From: CAVQBP01 sp963710745
GTDB taxonomy: Bacteria > Bacteroidota > Ignavibacteria > Ignavibacteriales > Ignavibacteriaceae
Length of the DNA stretch: 64,000 bases
Assembly (NCBI GenBank): GCA_963710745.1
Contig: CAVQBP010000006.1
Coordinates: forward strand, 158,605-222,604
Direction: 5' to 3'
In this document: in pieces, positions 16,461-25,207 of the stretch
How positions within the stretch are numbered: position 1 is the first letter of the stretch
Layout of the letters: the number at the start of each line of letters is the position of its first letter
Made by a program: the position numbers and the translations under genes
The notes under the pieces: generated by a model
Database searches by the model: none
The model's input: only the letters and a program-made list of their open reading frames with translations
What the model was told of the DNA's origin: nothing

Positions 16461-17537
16461 TTATTTAATAAGCTTTGTTCCAATTTCCCAGACAAAATTA
16501 TCCAAATTTACTGAATCAGAATTGCTGAGAATAATAATTGTAATATTTTTATCCGGTATGTGGTAGAGTACACTATTTGCTCCCATAATTCTGCCGGGTC
16601 TTTTGATAACAGTATAATTTGTGTTATTATATTTTTCATGGTATATCCAAACTCCGCAACCATAATCACCCAGACCTGGAGTTAACATAATTTTTAATGA
16701 TTCCTTATCCAAAAGCATGTGATTAAAAAGTCCATTTGAGAATTTCAATAGATCTTCGGCCGTCGAATACATTGCACCTGCAGCATACCAGTTCTCTATA
16801 TACACTGGCAAATCATTTACTAATTCATTTAAGTCTTTCCTGAAAAAATATGTGTCAGCCAAATTTTTAATTATTTCATATTGATATAACATTCCCGAAT
16901 CGTTCATCTTTAAAGGTTTCAATATTTTTTCTTTAAGTACTTGCTCGTAAGGCTTGTTATAAATCGCTTCGATAATTTTACCCAGGATTATATATTCGGC
17001 ATTATCATAATCAAATACTTTCCCTGGTTTATTTTTAAGAGGATTACTACAGTACTTATCTATGATTTGTTCTGTTGTATGAGGAAGCTGATAAGCCGGC
17101 ATCCCGTTTTTTAAAGCACTTTCCTGACTTGAGATAGTATCCATATTAACCATACCTGAAGTGTGATGAAGCAGTTCTTCAATAGTAATTTTATTTCCAC
17201 CTTCTCCTTTGTAATTGGGTAGATAAGTTTTAATTGTTTTTTTTAAATCAAGTCTTCCCTTTTCATATAATTGAAGTACTAATACAGCTGTAAATGCTTT
17301 TGTTATGGAAGCTATTTTATATTTTGTATCATCTTTATTCGGTTCATTAAATTTAATATTGGCCAAACCAAAGCTATTTTTATAAATAGTTTTTGAGTTT
17401 TTTTGAATTAGAATTGTTCCGCTGAAATTCTTTTTGACAGAAAAACTATTTATATAATCACTTATATTCGTTTTATCCTGTCCATAAATAAAAAGGATTG
17501 AAGAAACCTGTAGGATTATTAAGATGATTTTTTTCAT
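16461..17537 (-). CDS. Class-C beta-lactamase-like serine hydrolase 2
   Basis: 358 residues. Signal peptide (about 1-19, IYGQ), SxxK in KIASITKAFT, YxN-like DYDNAEYIILG, and a third-motif region near KRPGRIMGANS. LLHHTSGM and AAGAMYSTAEDLLKF are usual for the beta-lactamase (Pfam) family. It is diverged from the copy at 14865, so it was acquired separately rather than by recent duplication. It lies directly after gene B, with convergent orientation. Confidence 0.85.
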   Translation of the reverse strand: MKKIILIILQVSSILFIYGQDKTNISDYINSFSVKKNFSGTILIQKNSKTIYKNSFGLANIKFNEPNKDDTKYKIASITKAFTAVLVLQLYEKGRLDLKKTIKTYLPNYKGEGGNKITIEELLHHTSGMVNMDTISSQESALKNGMPAYQLPHTTEQIIDKYCSNPLKNKPGKVFDYDNAEYIILGKIIEAIYNKPYEQVLKEKILKPLKMNDSGMLYQYEIIKNLADTYFFRKDLNELVNDLPVYIENWYAAGAMYSTAEDLLKFSNGLFNHMLLDKESLKIMLTPGLGDYGCGVWIYHEKYNNTNYTVIKRPGRIMGANSVLYHIPDKNITIIILSNSDSVNLDNFVWEIGTKLIK

Positions 17538-17619
17538 TTTCTGATTTACATATAAATTATCTTCTTTTTTTTATGACCTATATTATTTGCAATTGGTTAC
17601 ACATTCTACAAAGTAAAAA

Positions 17620-17709
17620 ATCGATTACTATGGATGAAGCTTTGGATGTAGTGGAATTGGAAAAAAAGAGATGGAGGAGAAGATTAGGAGGATGGGAAGG
17701 GAGAATTGA
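17620..17709 (+). repeat. B-tail repeat
   Basis: Translates, with one frameshift, as LITMDEALDVVELEKKEMEEKIRRMGREN, the end of gene B. Confidence 0.55.
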
Positions 17710-18001
17710 AAGATTAATTTTACGATAAAAGATTTTCAGAATGAAGGTTCAGAAATATATTTAATATTCATAATCATTACTCAAATTACTTTAATATACT
17801 TTGGGTTGAACCATTCTTTAAACGGTACATGTAACTTACCTAAATTTTCGATTACATTCGTGTGAGTCCTCCGGCGATAACAATAGCGACCAGAAATGCC
17901 GGGATAATTTTATTTCATAATCCATTATAATACTACTAATACTAGTAGCTTGTATTTGGATTTGTTTATACCTACTTTCTTTCGTAGAAAGGCTATGCAT
18001 A

Positions 18002-18385
18002 ATGAACTTACCTATGAACATTTTAATTGCCGAAACTGATTCAAAAGTTGTAACCCAGCTTAATTACTGTCTTGCTTCGTTTGGTCACAAAGTTTTCCCG
18101 GTTGTTACTACTGGTGAAGATTTAATGGAGCAAGTGAAACTTTTAAATCCTTCACTTATCATTACCGATATTCACCTTAATGGTCAACTGGATGGTATTG
18201 AAGCAATAGCCCGTTTAGAGAGTAGCTATAATATACCATATATTTTTATTACTGCTTATGATGACTTTAGTAGACTCATTACCTCTTACTATCTAAATCC
18301 TGTTAGTATAATAAGAAAGCCTATTGACCAAACTAATCTGTATGAGAGTGTTGAAAAAGCTCAACTGCAATTTGAATTGGTTTAA
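18002..18385 (+). CDS. Single-domain response regulator (CheY-like), copy 3
   Basis: 127-residue receiver nearly identical to copy 2 (5452), with Asp56 in TDIHLNG. It has the same motifs and start context (GCATAATGAAC). It is one of only a few plus-strand genes among the minus-strand array genes. A degenerate B tail follows it at 18440, as a B fragment precedes copy 2, so the duplication probably involved the B repeat. Confidence 0.88.
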   Translation: MNLPMNILIAETDSKVVTQLNYCLASFGHKVFPVVTTGEDLMEQVKLLNPSLIITDIHLNGQLDGIEAIARLESSYNIPYIFITAYDDFSRLITSYYLNPVSIIRKPIDQTNLYESVEKAQLQFELV

Positions 18386-18439
18386 TTTCTTTTGTAGTAA
18401 AATCTTCACTTAAATAAATCTTGAAATATCGCGATATAA

Positions 18440-18559
18440 ACTTTAATCAGAATTCTTGAAAGAAAATAATTGATATATCAAGATGAGATTCTAGAAGAAG
18501 TAGATGTGCTGAAAAAAGAGATGGAGGGGAAGATTAGGAGGATGGGGAGGGAGAATTAG
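18440..18559 (+). repeat. B gene 3' remnant
   Basis: Reads IRILERK, stop, YQDEILEEVDVLKKEMEGKIRRMGREN, i.e. the second half of gene B. Confidence 0.6.
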
Positions 18560-18582
18560 TATTATTAGTTCTTTTTATTTTA

Positions 18583-18839
18583 TTAAAAAGAATTGAATAC
18601 AACAATAATTATGATGTACCCTACCCACAAAATTCCGAAGCTGTTACTGGTTAGATAATATCGTTTACCCTTTCCATTAAACATATATTTATTCGAAGAC
18701 CAGGTTCCTCTGGTATTAAATATAACATTCCATCGTTGGTCCGAATATTCCTCGAGTAAATTTTTAGAAGCTAATACTCTTAGAATTAAGCTTGTAAAAA
18801 AATAGAGAAAAAGATAATTAATGGGACAAAGTCTTTCAT
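18583..18839 (-). pseudogene. 85-residue membrane protein family, frameshifted copy
   Basis: Homologous throughout to the intact genes at 38190 and 42133. An extra base in a run of T (seven A on the plus strand near 18800) shifts the frame after PLIIFFSIF; beyond it the reading resumes as SLILRVLA...EEYSDQRWNVIFNTRGTW. It is flanked on both sides by B tails. Confidence 0.65.
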
Positions 18840-18960
18840 TATGATTGCTCCCCGATTAAAAGTTGCCAACTTATTTTGATAAATATTTCAATTTATAATG
18901 AGAGAAGTAATTTTGCAAGAAATCGGAAAGTAAAATATTCAAAAATTTGATTTGCAGAAA

Positions 18961-19005
18961 GAAAGAGATGGAGGAGAAGATTAGGAAGAAGGGGAGGGAG
19001 AATTA
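18961..19005 (+). repeat. B-tail repeat
   Basis: GAGATGGAGGAGAAGATTAG-type repeat ending GGGAGAATTAG, about 40 bases from the stop of the oxidoreductase at 19046. Confidence 0.6.
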
Positions 19006-19045
19006 GGGGGTATATTGTTGCTGAAAATGTTTCTTAGGTTTTGTT

Positions 19046-20017
19046 TTAATGTTCTATAATAATTACTACTTTCCCTTTAGTATGACCTTCTTCAATATAG
19101 CGAATAGCCTCAGGCACTTCACTTAGCTTGTATTGTTTGCCGATAACTGTTCTTACTTTTCCAGATGCCACTTGTTCACTAATAAACATCAAGTCCTCTT
19201 TGTTTATTTTTGTAAGAAAATTGACGAATTTCTGACTAACAAACCACGACAAAACAATTGCTGTCATCGAACTGATCAAAATACTTATTAATGAATAGAC
19301 TGGTCCTCCAACTGGAATGTATATTCCCCCAGAATTCAAGACACGTTTGCAGGCAAACAATGAGCGATTCGCATAACAGTCCAAGAAAATATCATAATGT
19401 TTCCCTGTTTTGGTAACATCTTCTTTTGTATAATCAAAAATATAATCAGCTCCAATTGATCTGACCATCTCAATATTGTTTGTACTGCATACACCAGTGA
19501 CCTCAGTGTTAAAAACTTTTGCAAACTGCACAGCAAATGTTCCTACACCGCCCGACGCACCATTAATTAAAACCTTTTGACCAGGTTTAATCTGCCCCTT
19601 ATCGCGAAGACTCTGCAATGCGGTTAATGCTGCTATGTTTAAAGTAGCAGCCTGTTCAAAGGTCATATTATCTGGCTTTAAAACCAATTTCAACTCAGAA
19701 GCACACACATACTCTGCAAAAGCTCCAGCGCAAGATCCAAATACCTCGTCTCCCTTTTTAAACAATGTTACGTTTCTTCCAACTGATTCAACCTTACCAG
19801 CAACATCACGCCCCAATCTTGTTATCCTGGGTTTGAACAACCCCGTCATTATTCGAAGAATGTATGGCAAGCCTCTCAAAATATGCCAGTCAAGTGGATT
19901 AACTGAAGCAGCACAAATTTGTATTAAAACTTCATCATCCTTTAGCTTGGGCTTTTCTATTTCCTTCAATTCAAGAATATCAGGTGAACCGTATTTTGTA
20001 TATACAATTGCTTTCAT
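19046..20017 (-). CDS. Zinc-type NAD(P)H:quinone oxidoreductase-like protein, copy 1
   Basis: 323 residues of the medium-chain dehydrogenase/reductase superfamily, quinone oxidoreductase branch. The N-terminal GroES-like part has KAIVYTKYGSPDIL, NPLDWHILRG and LGRDVAGKVESVG; the Rossmann part has VLINGASGGVGTFAVQFAK (AxxGxGG-type NADPH loop). Catalytic zinc ligands are not apparent, as usual for this branch. It probably reduces quinones or enals with NADPH. I start at the ATG at 20017; an upstream TTG would add five residues. A second copy about 95% identical is at 38591. Confidence 0.9.
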   Translation of the reverse strand: MKAIVYTKYGSPDILELKEIEKPKLKDDEVLIQICAASVNPLDWHILRGLPYILRIMTGLFKPRITRLGRDVAGKVESVGRNVTLFKKGDEVFGSCAGAFAEYVCASELKLVLKPDNMTFEQAATLNIAALTALQSLRDKGQIKPGQKVLINGASGGVGTFAVQFAKVFNTEVTGVCSTNNIEMVRSIGADYIFDYTKEDVTKTGKHYDIFLDCYANRSLFACKRVLNSGGIYIPVGGPVYSLISILISSMTAIVLSWFVSQKFVNFLTKINKEDLMFISEQVASGKVRTVIGKQYKLSEVPEAIRYIEEGHTKGKVVIIIEH

Positions 20018-20037
20018 AATTAAATCACACAAAAAGT

Positions 20038-20067
20038 ATTATACCATTCTAGCACAATGCAATCATC
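20038..20067 (-). promoter_or_regulatory. Extended -10 promoter of oxidoreductase copy 1
   Basis: On the minus strand TGGTATAAT (extended -10) follows TTGCATTGTGCTAGAA. The same element, TGGTATAATACTTTTTG, is conserved before copy 2 (39631), supporting a functional promoter inside each unit. Confidence 0.5.
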
Positions 20068-20084
20068 TTTATCAAAGCCGTTAC

Positions 20085-20152
20085 GATAAGAATACCTCTT
20101 ACCAGGCACCCCCCACACAGATCCCGGCGTGCAGTATTTCCGCACTGGCTTT
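20085..20152 (-). mobile_element. Group II intron domain V-VI-like segment, copy 1
   Basis: On the minus strand AGCCAGTGCGGAAATACTG, then CACGCCGGGATCTGTG, can form a domain V-like hairpin with a two-base CG bulge. It is followed by GGGGGTGCCTGGTAAGAGG, a domain VI-like stem. The intron-like 3' end is near TTATC. No domains I-IV or reverse transcriptase are present. Directly upstream of oxidoreductase copy 1. Confidence 0.55.
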
Positions 20153-20295
20153 TTACAATGCGAACCGTATGTTATTTTTTTATATAAGCATTTAGACCAA
20201 CTACCACAGATTCAGATTAAATAACAAAATTTTTACAAAATTTTGCCGGGGATTTTTATTTCCTCTCGGCTTTTATCCTTTAATAGATGTTAGGT
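20153..20295 (-). other. attC-like spacer end, core GTTAGGT
   Basis: The plus strand ends in GATGTTAGGT, a GTTRRRY core that overlaps the TAA stop of the gene at 20290. CGGCTTTTATCC here pairs with AAAGCCGTTACG at 20076. Confidence 0.5.
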
Positions 20296-20742
20296 GGATT
20301 TTTCTTGGACAATACTACCTAATAAACCTGAACCAAGTGATACTAAAATCATTGCGATAAAAAATATATTAATACCAATCATGATAACTGACATTAATCC
20401 TACAAACGCTGGAACAGAACCGACAATTAATCCATTTATATACTTTTTATCTCCAGTTCCTTTAGTTACCTTTCTTGAATACCAGAATATTAACAAACTG
20501 GTCAGCACAATTATACCCATATTTATCCATATATTTTCTTGATACATCAAGGATACAGTTTCACTTATTTTAGAGCTCATTTCAGGTGAGTCTTTCATCT
20601 TTGGACCAAGTTCTATTCCCATTATAAAACCAACAATTAAGCCAGGAAGCATATAGAATAGAAAACCTATTATTAATGCAAGGAAGCTTTTCCACAAAGC
20701 TTTACCCCATAATATCGTGTTTAAAACAATTGAGTTGTCCAT
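20290..20742 (-). CDS. Four-helix membrane protein, unknown
   Basis: 150 residues with four hydrophobic segments (about 16-40, 72-88, 103-120, 123-142) and a polar loop (PKMKDSPEMSSKI). No domain is recognised with confidence; DUF4199-like proteins have a comparable layout. It is a single-gene unit with a domain V-VI-like segment upstream. Its stop codon overlaps a GTTAGGT core. Confidence 0.65.
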   Translation of the reverse strand: MDNSIVLNTILWGKALWKSFLALIIGFLFYMLPGLIVGFIMGIELGPKMKDSPEMSSKISETVSLMYQENIWINMGIIVLTSLLIFWYSRKVTKGTGDKKYINGLIVGSVPAFVGLMSVIMIGINIFFIAMILVSLGSGLLGSIVQEKST

Positions 20743-20774
20743 AAAAATATACCTCTTGAATTATATCCACCTTG

Positions 20775-20842
20775 TGGTAGGAATGCCTGTTACCAGGCAT
20801 CCCACACAGATCCCGCCGTGCAATTTTTCCGCACCGGGTTTG
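20775..20842 (-). mobile_element. Group II intron domain V-VI-like segment, copy 2
   Basis: Minus strand: ACCCGGTGCGGAAAAATTGC, ACGGCGGGATCTGTG, then TGGGATGCCTGGTAACAGGC and ATTCCTACC. Stem CCCG/CGGG and inner stem TGCGG/TTGCA; the domain VI-like stem is GATGCC/GGCATTC. It lies 33 bases before the start of the gene at 20290. Confidence 0.6.
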
Positions 20843-20965
20843 TTATTTTACAAAGTTCTTTAATTATAAGGAACAGGATTTATTTTTTAGGAAATAAAAA
20901 ACAATAAAATAATTTTACCTTACATATTGACTTTTTACTTAAAGGCTTGAAATGCCATGTTAGGC
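20843..20965 (-). other. attC-like spacer end, core GTTAGGC
   Basis: Shared 120-base stretch (TTTTTTAGGAAATAAAAA..., ACATATTGACTTTTTAC) ending in GGCTTGAAATGCCATGTTAGGC, a perfect GTTRRRY core just before the gene at 21029. Confidence 0.55.
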
Positions 20966-21028
20966 GTTTACTATATTTTTGATTTAATATATAAAATAGA
21001 AAGCAATATATCTTTTTAATCTTTTGTT

Positions 21029-21577
21029 TTAAAAAGTAACAGAAGGTGTGCTCCATGTTTCCTTGTTACCTAATATACCATGCTTATAGTCCAATATCTC
21101 AAGTTTCTTTGGCACTACTTTAATGAGTAAATAGCTTTCTTTTTGGTCTTTATAAAACCTGGACCATTCATCCTTCCATAGACTATCTTTTATACTTTGA
21201 TCATTAACGAGACTAGCTATACCAATGATCGTTACATAGCCTTCTCCTTTATTGCCCGTATAATAAAGTGTTACCTTCGGGTTATTGCGAATTTCATCCA
21301 CTTTTCTGCTTTTAGGATTTGTACCAAACCAAACAACCCAATTCTCATTTGGTTGAAATGGATCCATTGTTCTTGCATGGGGATAACCAGTACTATCAAT
21401 TGTGATCAATGAACAAAATCTCACATTTTTTATATACTGTCGTGCTACAGATAAAAGTGTATCATGTTCGGAGGTTGATAATTTTAATTCTTGAGCATAG
21501 ATATTTTCTTTTGGTAGGTAAACTGAAACAAGAAATGAGAACATAAGAAAACAAAAATATTTAAAAACTGAATTCAT
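21029..21577 (-). CDS. Exported pyridoxamine 5'-phosphate oxidase-fold protein
   Basis: 182 residues. A signal peptide (about 1-28) precedes a split-barrel flavin-binding fold: RFCSLITIDSTGYPHARTM, NWVVWFGTNPKSRKVDEIRNNPKVTLYY and GYVTIIGIASLVND are characteristic of the PNPOx-like/general stress FMN-binding family. Members bind FMN or F420 or haem; the export signal makes a classical vitamin B6 role unlikely. A single-gene unit between two group II-like spacers. Confidence 0.8.
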   Translation of the reverse strand: MNSVFKYFCFLMFSFLVSVYLPKENIYAQELKLSTSEHDTLLSVARQYIKNVRFCSLITIDSTGYPHARTMDPFQPNENWVVWFGTNPKSRKVDEIRNNPKVTLYYTGNKGEGYVTIIGIASLVNDQSIKDSLWKDEWSRFYKDQKESYLLIKVVPKKLEILDYKHGILGNKETWSTPSVTF

Positions 21578-21666
21578 TATTGCCTCCTATTTCTAAATTC
21601 TTTTTTAGGAATTGGAATATTGAAATATTTTCATTAATAATTTATACATTTTGTTATTTGTCGTCG

Positions 21667-21735
21667 TGGTAGGAATGCCTGTTACCAAACACCCCCCACA
21701 CAGATCCCAGCGTGCAGTTTTTCCGTTCCGGGTTT
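21667..21735 (-). mobile_element. Group II intron domain V-VI-like segment, copy 3
   Basis: Minus strand: ACCCGGAACGGAAAAACTGC, ACGCTGGGATCTGTG, TGGGGGGTGTTTGGTAACAG and GCATTCCTACC. Some stem pairs are lost relative to copy 2, so it is degenerate. Confidence 0.55.
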
Positions 21736-21858
21736 GTTATTTTAGAAAGTTCATTAATTATAAGGAGCAGTTGTCATTTTTTAGGAAATAAAAAAAATGA
21801 AATAATTTTACCATACATATTGACTTTTTACATAATGGGTTAATATGCTTGGTTATAC
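21736..21858 (-). other. attC-like spacer end, core GTTATAC
   Basis: Same shared stretch as at 20843, ending TAATATGCTTGGTTATAC, close to the GTTATGC core known from Vibrio cassette repeats. Confidence 0.5.
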
Positions 21859-21885
21859 CATTTTTATTTTATTAAATGAAGACAG

Positions 21886-22464
21886 CTAAATCCCTACTGA
21901 GTTTTCTTTTATATCAATAAAGAATAAACTGATTAGATTTCCAAAACCAATTCCTATTCCTAAAATACCTCCTATTTTAAATGCTTGTTTCAAATAGAAG
22001 TATGTAGTTAGTTGGTGGTTAGTCTTATAAAATTCAAAAATATAAATATTCATTAGTGTCATTAAAATATATACTGACACAAAGCCTATAAACCATGAAA
22101 CTATTATCCATAATTTCGTAGTTCTAAACCAATTCTTTTTTCCTATATAAGATAAATAATAAATCATAACTCCTATGAATAAAAACCAACATAAATTTCT
22201 TATAAAAACCAAAACATTATTATTTGTTTTGAGAATTATTATTATAAATATGGAAAACAACATTCCTAAAAGGACATAACTTTTTATATTGCTGTTAACA
22301 AGAAGTTGATAAAATATAATCGCAGAGAAACCAAAAATAGTATACGAAAATCCCGTATTATTTGGGATAATCACAAAATATCCAAGCAATAAAATACCAA
22401 TAATGATAAAGCATAGAGTTTCTATTCCTATTTGAATTAAAATATCCTTTATATTTATTTTCAT
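21886..22464 (-). CDS. Multi-pass membrane protein, unknown
   Basis: 192 residues with about six hydrophobic helices (about 12-32, 38-55, 60-80, 87-107, 118-140, 160-185) and very few charged residues. No family is recognised. It sits alone between attC-like spacers, starting at an ATG preceded by AAAAAAGAGGTAGAGT. Confidence 0.6.
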   Translation of the reverse strand: MKINIKDILIQIGIETLCFIIIGILLLGYFVIIPNNTGFSYTIFGFSAIIFYQLLVNSNIKSYVLLGMLFSIFIIIILKTNNNVLVFIRNLCWFLFIGVMIYYLSYIGKKNWFRTTKLWIIVSWFIGFVSVYILMTLMNIYIFEFYKTNHQLTTYFYLKQAFKIGGILGIGIGFGNLISLFFIDIKENSVGI

Positions 22465-22489
22465 ACTCTACCTCTTTTTTAATGGTATA

Positions 22490-22667
22490 ATCATCGCATT
22501 TTAGCAGCAGCCTAAAGCTCTCTCATTTATCGGGAAGAGTTTATAACAGGTTGATTCTTTTATTTTTTTAATATTATTCTTTTTAAATGTGATGGATTTA
22601 AAATAATGATTTAATCTTTTCTAACATATTGACTTTTTACATAACAACTTAAATTGCATTGTTAGGC
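22490..22667 (-). other. attC-like site, perfect GTTAGGC core
   Basis: Ends CATAACAACTTAAATTGCATTGTTAGGC. TAACAA and TTGTTA form an inverted pair around TTAAATTGCA. It lacks the domain V-VI-like segment but shares CATATTGACTTTTTAC with the copies that have it. Confidence 0.6.
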
Positions 22668-22687
22668 CATTTTAATATCCTTTTGCA

Positions 22688-24175
22688 TTATAATACAGCA
22701 TCTTCAAACATTGGAACGACTTCTTCTATAACCATCGGTACTTTTATAATATCCATACCATCTCTATTATAATCAGATGCCGTGGTAACTATTACCATAT
22801 TTAAGTCCCTGATTCCCATGATATACTGCCCGCCGGCACCAAGTGCCAGAAACATATCATGTTCGGTCTTTTCTCCATGAACGGGATCATTCCACCAGCT
22901 TTTATTGTTTTTTGATCTGTACCACCATTGATAGCCATAGTCGAAAAACTCGCTTTCGGCAACATACGGTTTTGTTGATGCAGCAATCCATTCATCTGGG
23001 ACAATTTGTTCGCCATTCCAATTACCATTATTTAAAACGAGCAAACCGATTTTAGCCATGTCTATTGGATACAATTGAAGACCAGCATCACAGGGAACTA
23101 AACCATTTTCTTTTTCCCAATCAAATTCCAAAATACCTAGTTTGGTAAACAGAACTTCTTTTGCAAGTTCATCAGCTTGTTTTTTCTCAAGAGTATATAT
23201 AATACCGCCGAGAAGATTTGAACATTTACCGCTGTATCTAAATTTCTCTCCCGGCTTTGTATCCATTTCACTTTCAAGTATATATCGAATATAATTATCC
23301 GGTCCGTTATCTTCAAAATCTCCATCCTCATCAAATCCAGCAGTCATTGTCAAGACATGTTTAAGTTTTATTTTTTCGTTTTCTGGTGTCATATACGAAT
23401 GCAATTGAGGAAAAAAGTTAAAGATCGATTGCTCAACGTTATTCATTTTATTACGGTTCAAAGTTATTCCCAACAATAAAGAAGTAACACTTTTCGTGCA
23501 TGAGTTAATGCGGTGAAGTTTCGTTCGGTTATAGCCGTAAAAATATTCTTCAAGTATAAGTTTTCCGTCTTTAATAATTGATATAGATTCCAGCCGTCCG
23601 AATTTTTCATTAATAATCTTCTCCATTAGTTTGTAAACTGCACTTGAATCTTTTACAAATTTGAAAATCGAATCTGTGTGCAAATAATTATCAATTTGTT
23701 CAGGAATTTTGTAACTATAAGTTATATGACCGTCGCTCTCCGGTTTCCGCGCGTAAAATAAATCAGTAAGATCTTTTTCTGTACGAACAAAATTTACCGA
23801 GTCTATCTCATCTTCTGTATGGATTCCTCCTTTAAGCATTTTACTTTCAGCATCCAGGCTGAAAATCAATGTATCCAAATCTGAATCAATTATATATAAT
23901 CTTTTTGCGATACTATCATATTGTACATTAATAAACTTCAATTTCATTTTAAACTCATTGTTCCCTACAAAACATCCACGTGCTTTCAGTTTATTAGTAC
24001 TGTCCTTTTCGATTAATAAAACAGCATTTTCTGCATCGCCAAAATTAGTAGATGTTTCTTTAGTTGATATCCACAATCCTTCTATGTCAGTTGTAAATGA
24101 ATCATTATCGTTAGTACAACTGTAAAAGGAGATTACAATCAAAGTTGCCGAAAGGAAGAGTTTTAGTAGATTCAT
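22688..24175 (-). CDS. Class-C beta-lactamase-like serine hydrolase 3 (lipoprotein)
   Basis: 495 residues. Lipobox FYSC near residue 20; an N-terminal beta-rich domain (about 25-165); then the hydrolase domain with SxxK in INSCTKSVTSLL, RYSGKCSNLLGG at the YxN position (YSG) and ALGAGGQYIMG as third motif. PYVAESEFFDYGYQWW and MDIIKVPMVIEE are usual in this family. Probably a periplasmic, membrane-anchored esterase or peptidase-type hydrolase. Nearest relative here is the copy at 46450. Confidence 0.85.
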   Translation of the reverse strand: MNLLKLFLSATLIVISFYSCTNDNDSFTTDIEGLWISTKETSTNFGDAENAVLLIEKDSTNKLKARGCFVGNNEFKMKLKFINVQYDSIAKRLYIIDSDLDTLIFSLDAESKMLKGGIHTEDEIDSVNFVRTEKDLTDLFYARKPESDGHITYSYKIPEQIDNYLHTDSIFKFVKDSSAVYKLMEKIINEKFGRLESISIIKDGKLILEEYFYGYNRTKLHRINSCTKSVTSLLLGITLNRNKMNNVEQSIFNFFPQLHSYMTPENEKIKLKHVLTMTAGFDEDGDFEDNGPDNYIRYILESEMDTKPGEKFRYSGKCSNLLGGIIYTLEKKQADELAKEVLFTKLGILEFDWEKENGLVPCDAGLQLYPIDMAKIGLLVLNNGNWNGEQIVPDEWIAASTKPYVAESEFFDYGYQWWYRSKNNKSWWNDPVHGEKTEHDMFLALGAGGQYIMGIRDLNMVIVTTASDYNRDGMDIIKVPMVIEEVVPMFEDAVL

Positions 24176-24223
24176 AATAGACTCCTTTTAAAATACTTGA
24201 TATTCATCATTCTATATCAAATG

Positions 24224-24622
24224 GTATAACGAACCGCAATTAAGTTGCAGCCCAGTTTATCAACCGGAACTTTAGTGAAGGTTGGTTTATCAACCGAAGG
24301 TTGGAACTAGAAACTTTTATTTATTACTTCTGCCAAAGATTATGCAAACTGTTAGTTGTAGCTTCGCCACATCACCCCCATAAACATAAAACTTGATGCA
24401 ACTCTTAATCTAATTTTTACTTATAAAATCCCGATGAGGATAAACAGAATGGCCCGGATGAAGAGAAATTGCCCCAATTTTCCCCATAACTCTAAATACG
24501 ATCAGATCTAATGTAAATTGATTGAGGGAGAAAGGCAATAAGAATCTTTAAAGTTGATTTGTTTATTGCTGTAAAAAAGAGTTGGAGGAGAAGATTAGGA
24601 GGATGAGGAAGGGAGAATTGGG
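24224..24622 (-). repeat. Hybrid spacer: attC-like left arm plus B-type repeat
   Basis: Left arm GTATAACGAACCGCAATTAA, GTTGCAGCCC and a hairpin-prone middle, then a long repeat (CTTCGCCACATCAC, GAAATTGCCCCAATTTTCCC, GATCAGATCTAATGT) ending in the GGA-rich B tail next to the gene at 24673. Related hybrids are at 37825, 41838 and 49160. Confidence 0.55.
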
Positions 24623-24672
24623 AGATTGGATATTTCAAAAACTTTCAATTAGGATTTATAATCAATTCTGTA

Positions 24673-24966
24673 TTAAAGCTTTAGAAAGAACACAGGAGCA
24701 AGTGCTGCGAGAACAGAGCTGATTTGCAGTAACAGCACTTGAAGTGCCTGTCTCGGGGTACGTGGTAACCATTTGAAAGCAAAGAATATAATAATCGGTA
24801 TCTCTGCAACAATTAGCAGTTGGAAGATATGTGCAGCAGCTCCCTCGTCAGCTTCACTGACAATACCGAAAATTAAGATATGGATGATCACCGTGATTAG
24901 AGCAATGAAAGACATCGATACTGGAAGAAAAGCGCTCGGTCGTTTCAATATGTTTATAAAATTCAT
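24673..24966 (-). CDS. Small three-helix membrane protein
   Basis: 97 residues with three hydrophobic helices (about 12-35, 45-65, 75-95) and a short WLPRTPRQAL loop. Similar short proteins of unknown function are frequent in Bacteroidota. Stands alone, with a B tail downstream. Confidence 0.6.
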   Translation of the reverse strand: MNFINILKRPSAFLPVSMSFIALITVIIHILIFGIVSEADEGAAAHIFQLLIVAEIPIIIFFAFKWLPRTPRQALQVLLLQISSVLAALAPVFFLKL

Positions 24967-25108
24967 TTAATATCTACCTGATGTTTTTACAAATCTATTT
25001 ATAACCTAAGGTTAATAATACAAACTCGCAATCCATGTTTTTAGTATCTAACCCATAATTCGGAATAACTTCCATACAATTTTGACTGGTATAAGAATTT
25101 TTTTAAAA

Positions 25109-25150
25109 AGAGATCCGGGAGAAGTTTAGAAGGATGGGAGGGAGAATTAA
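25109..25150 (+). repeat. B-tail repeat, degenerate
   Basis: AAAAAGAGATCCGGGAGAAG then GGATGGGAGGGAGAATTAA. About 60 bases from the stop of the monooxygenase. Confidence 0.5.
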
Positions 25151-25207
25151 TGTAATCCGATTCTTTATTTTTTCTAAAGAATTGTTATTGTTAATACACA
25201 ATGTAAT

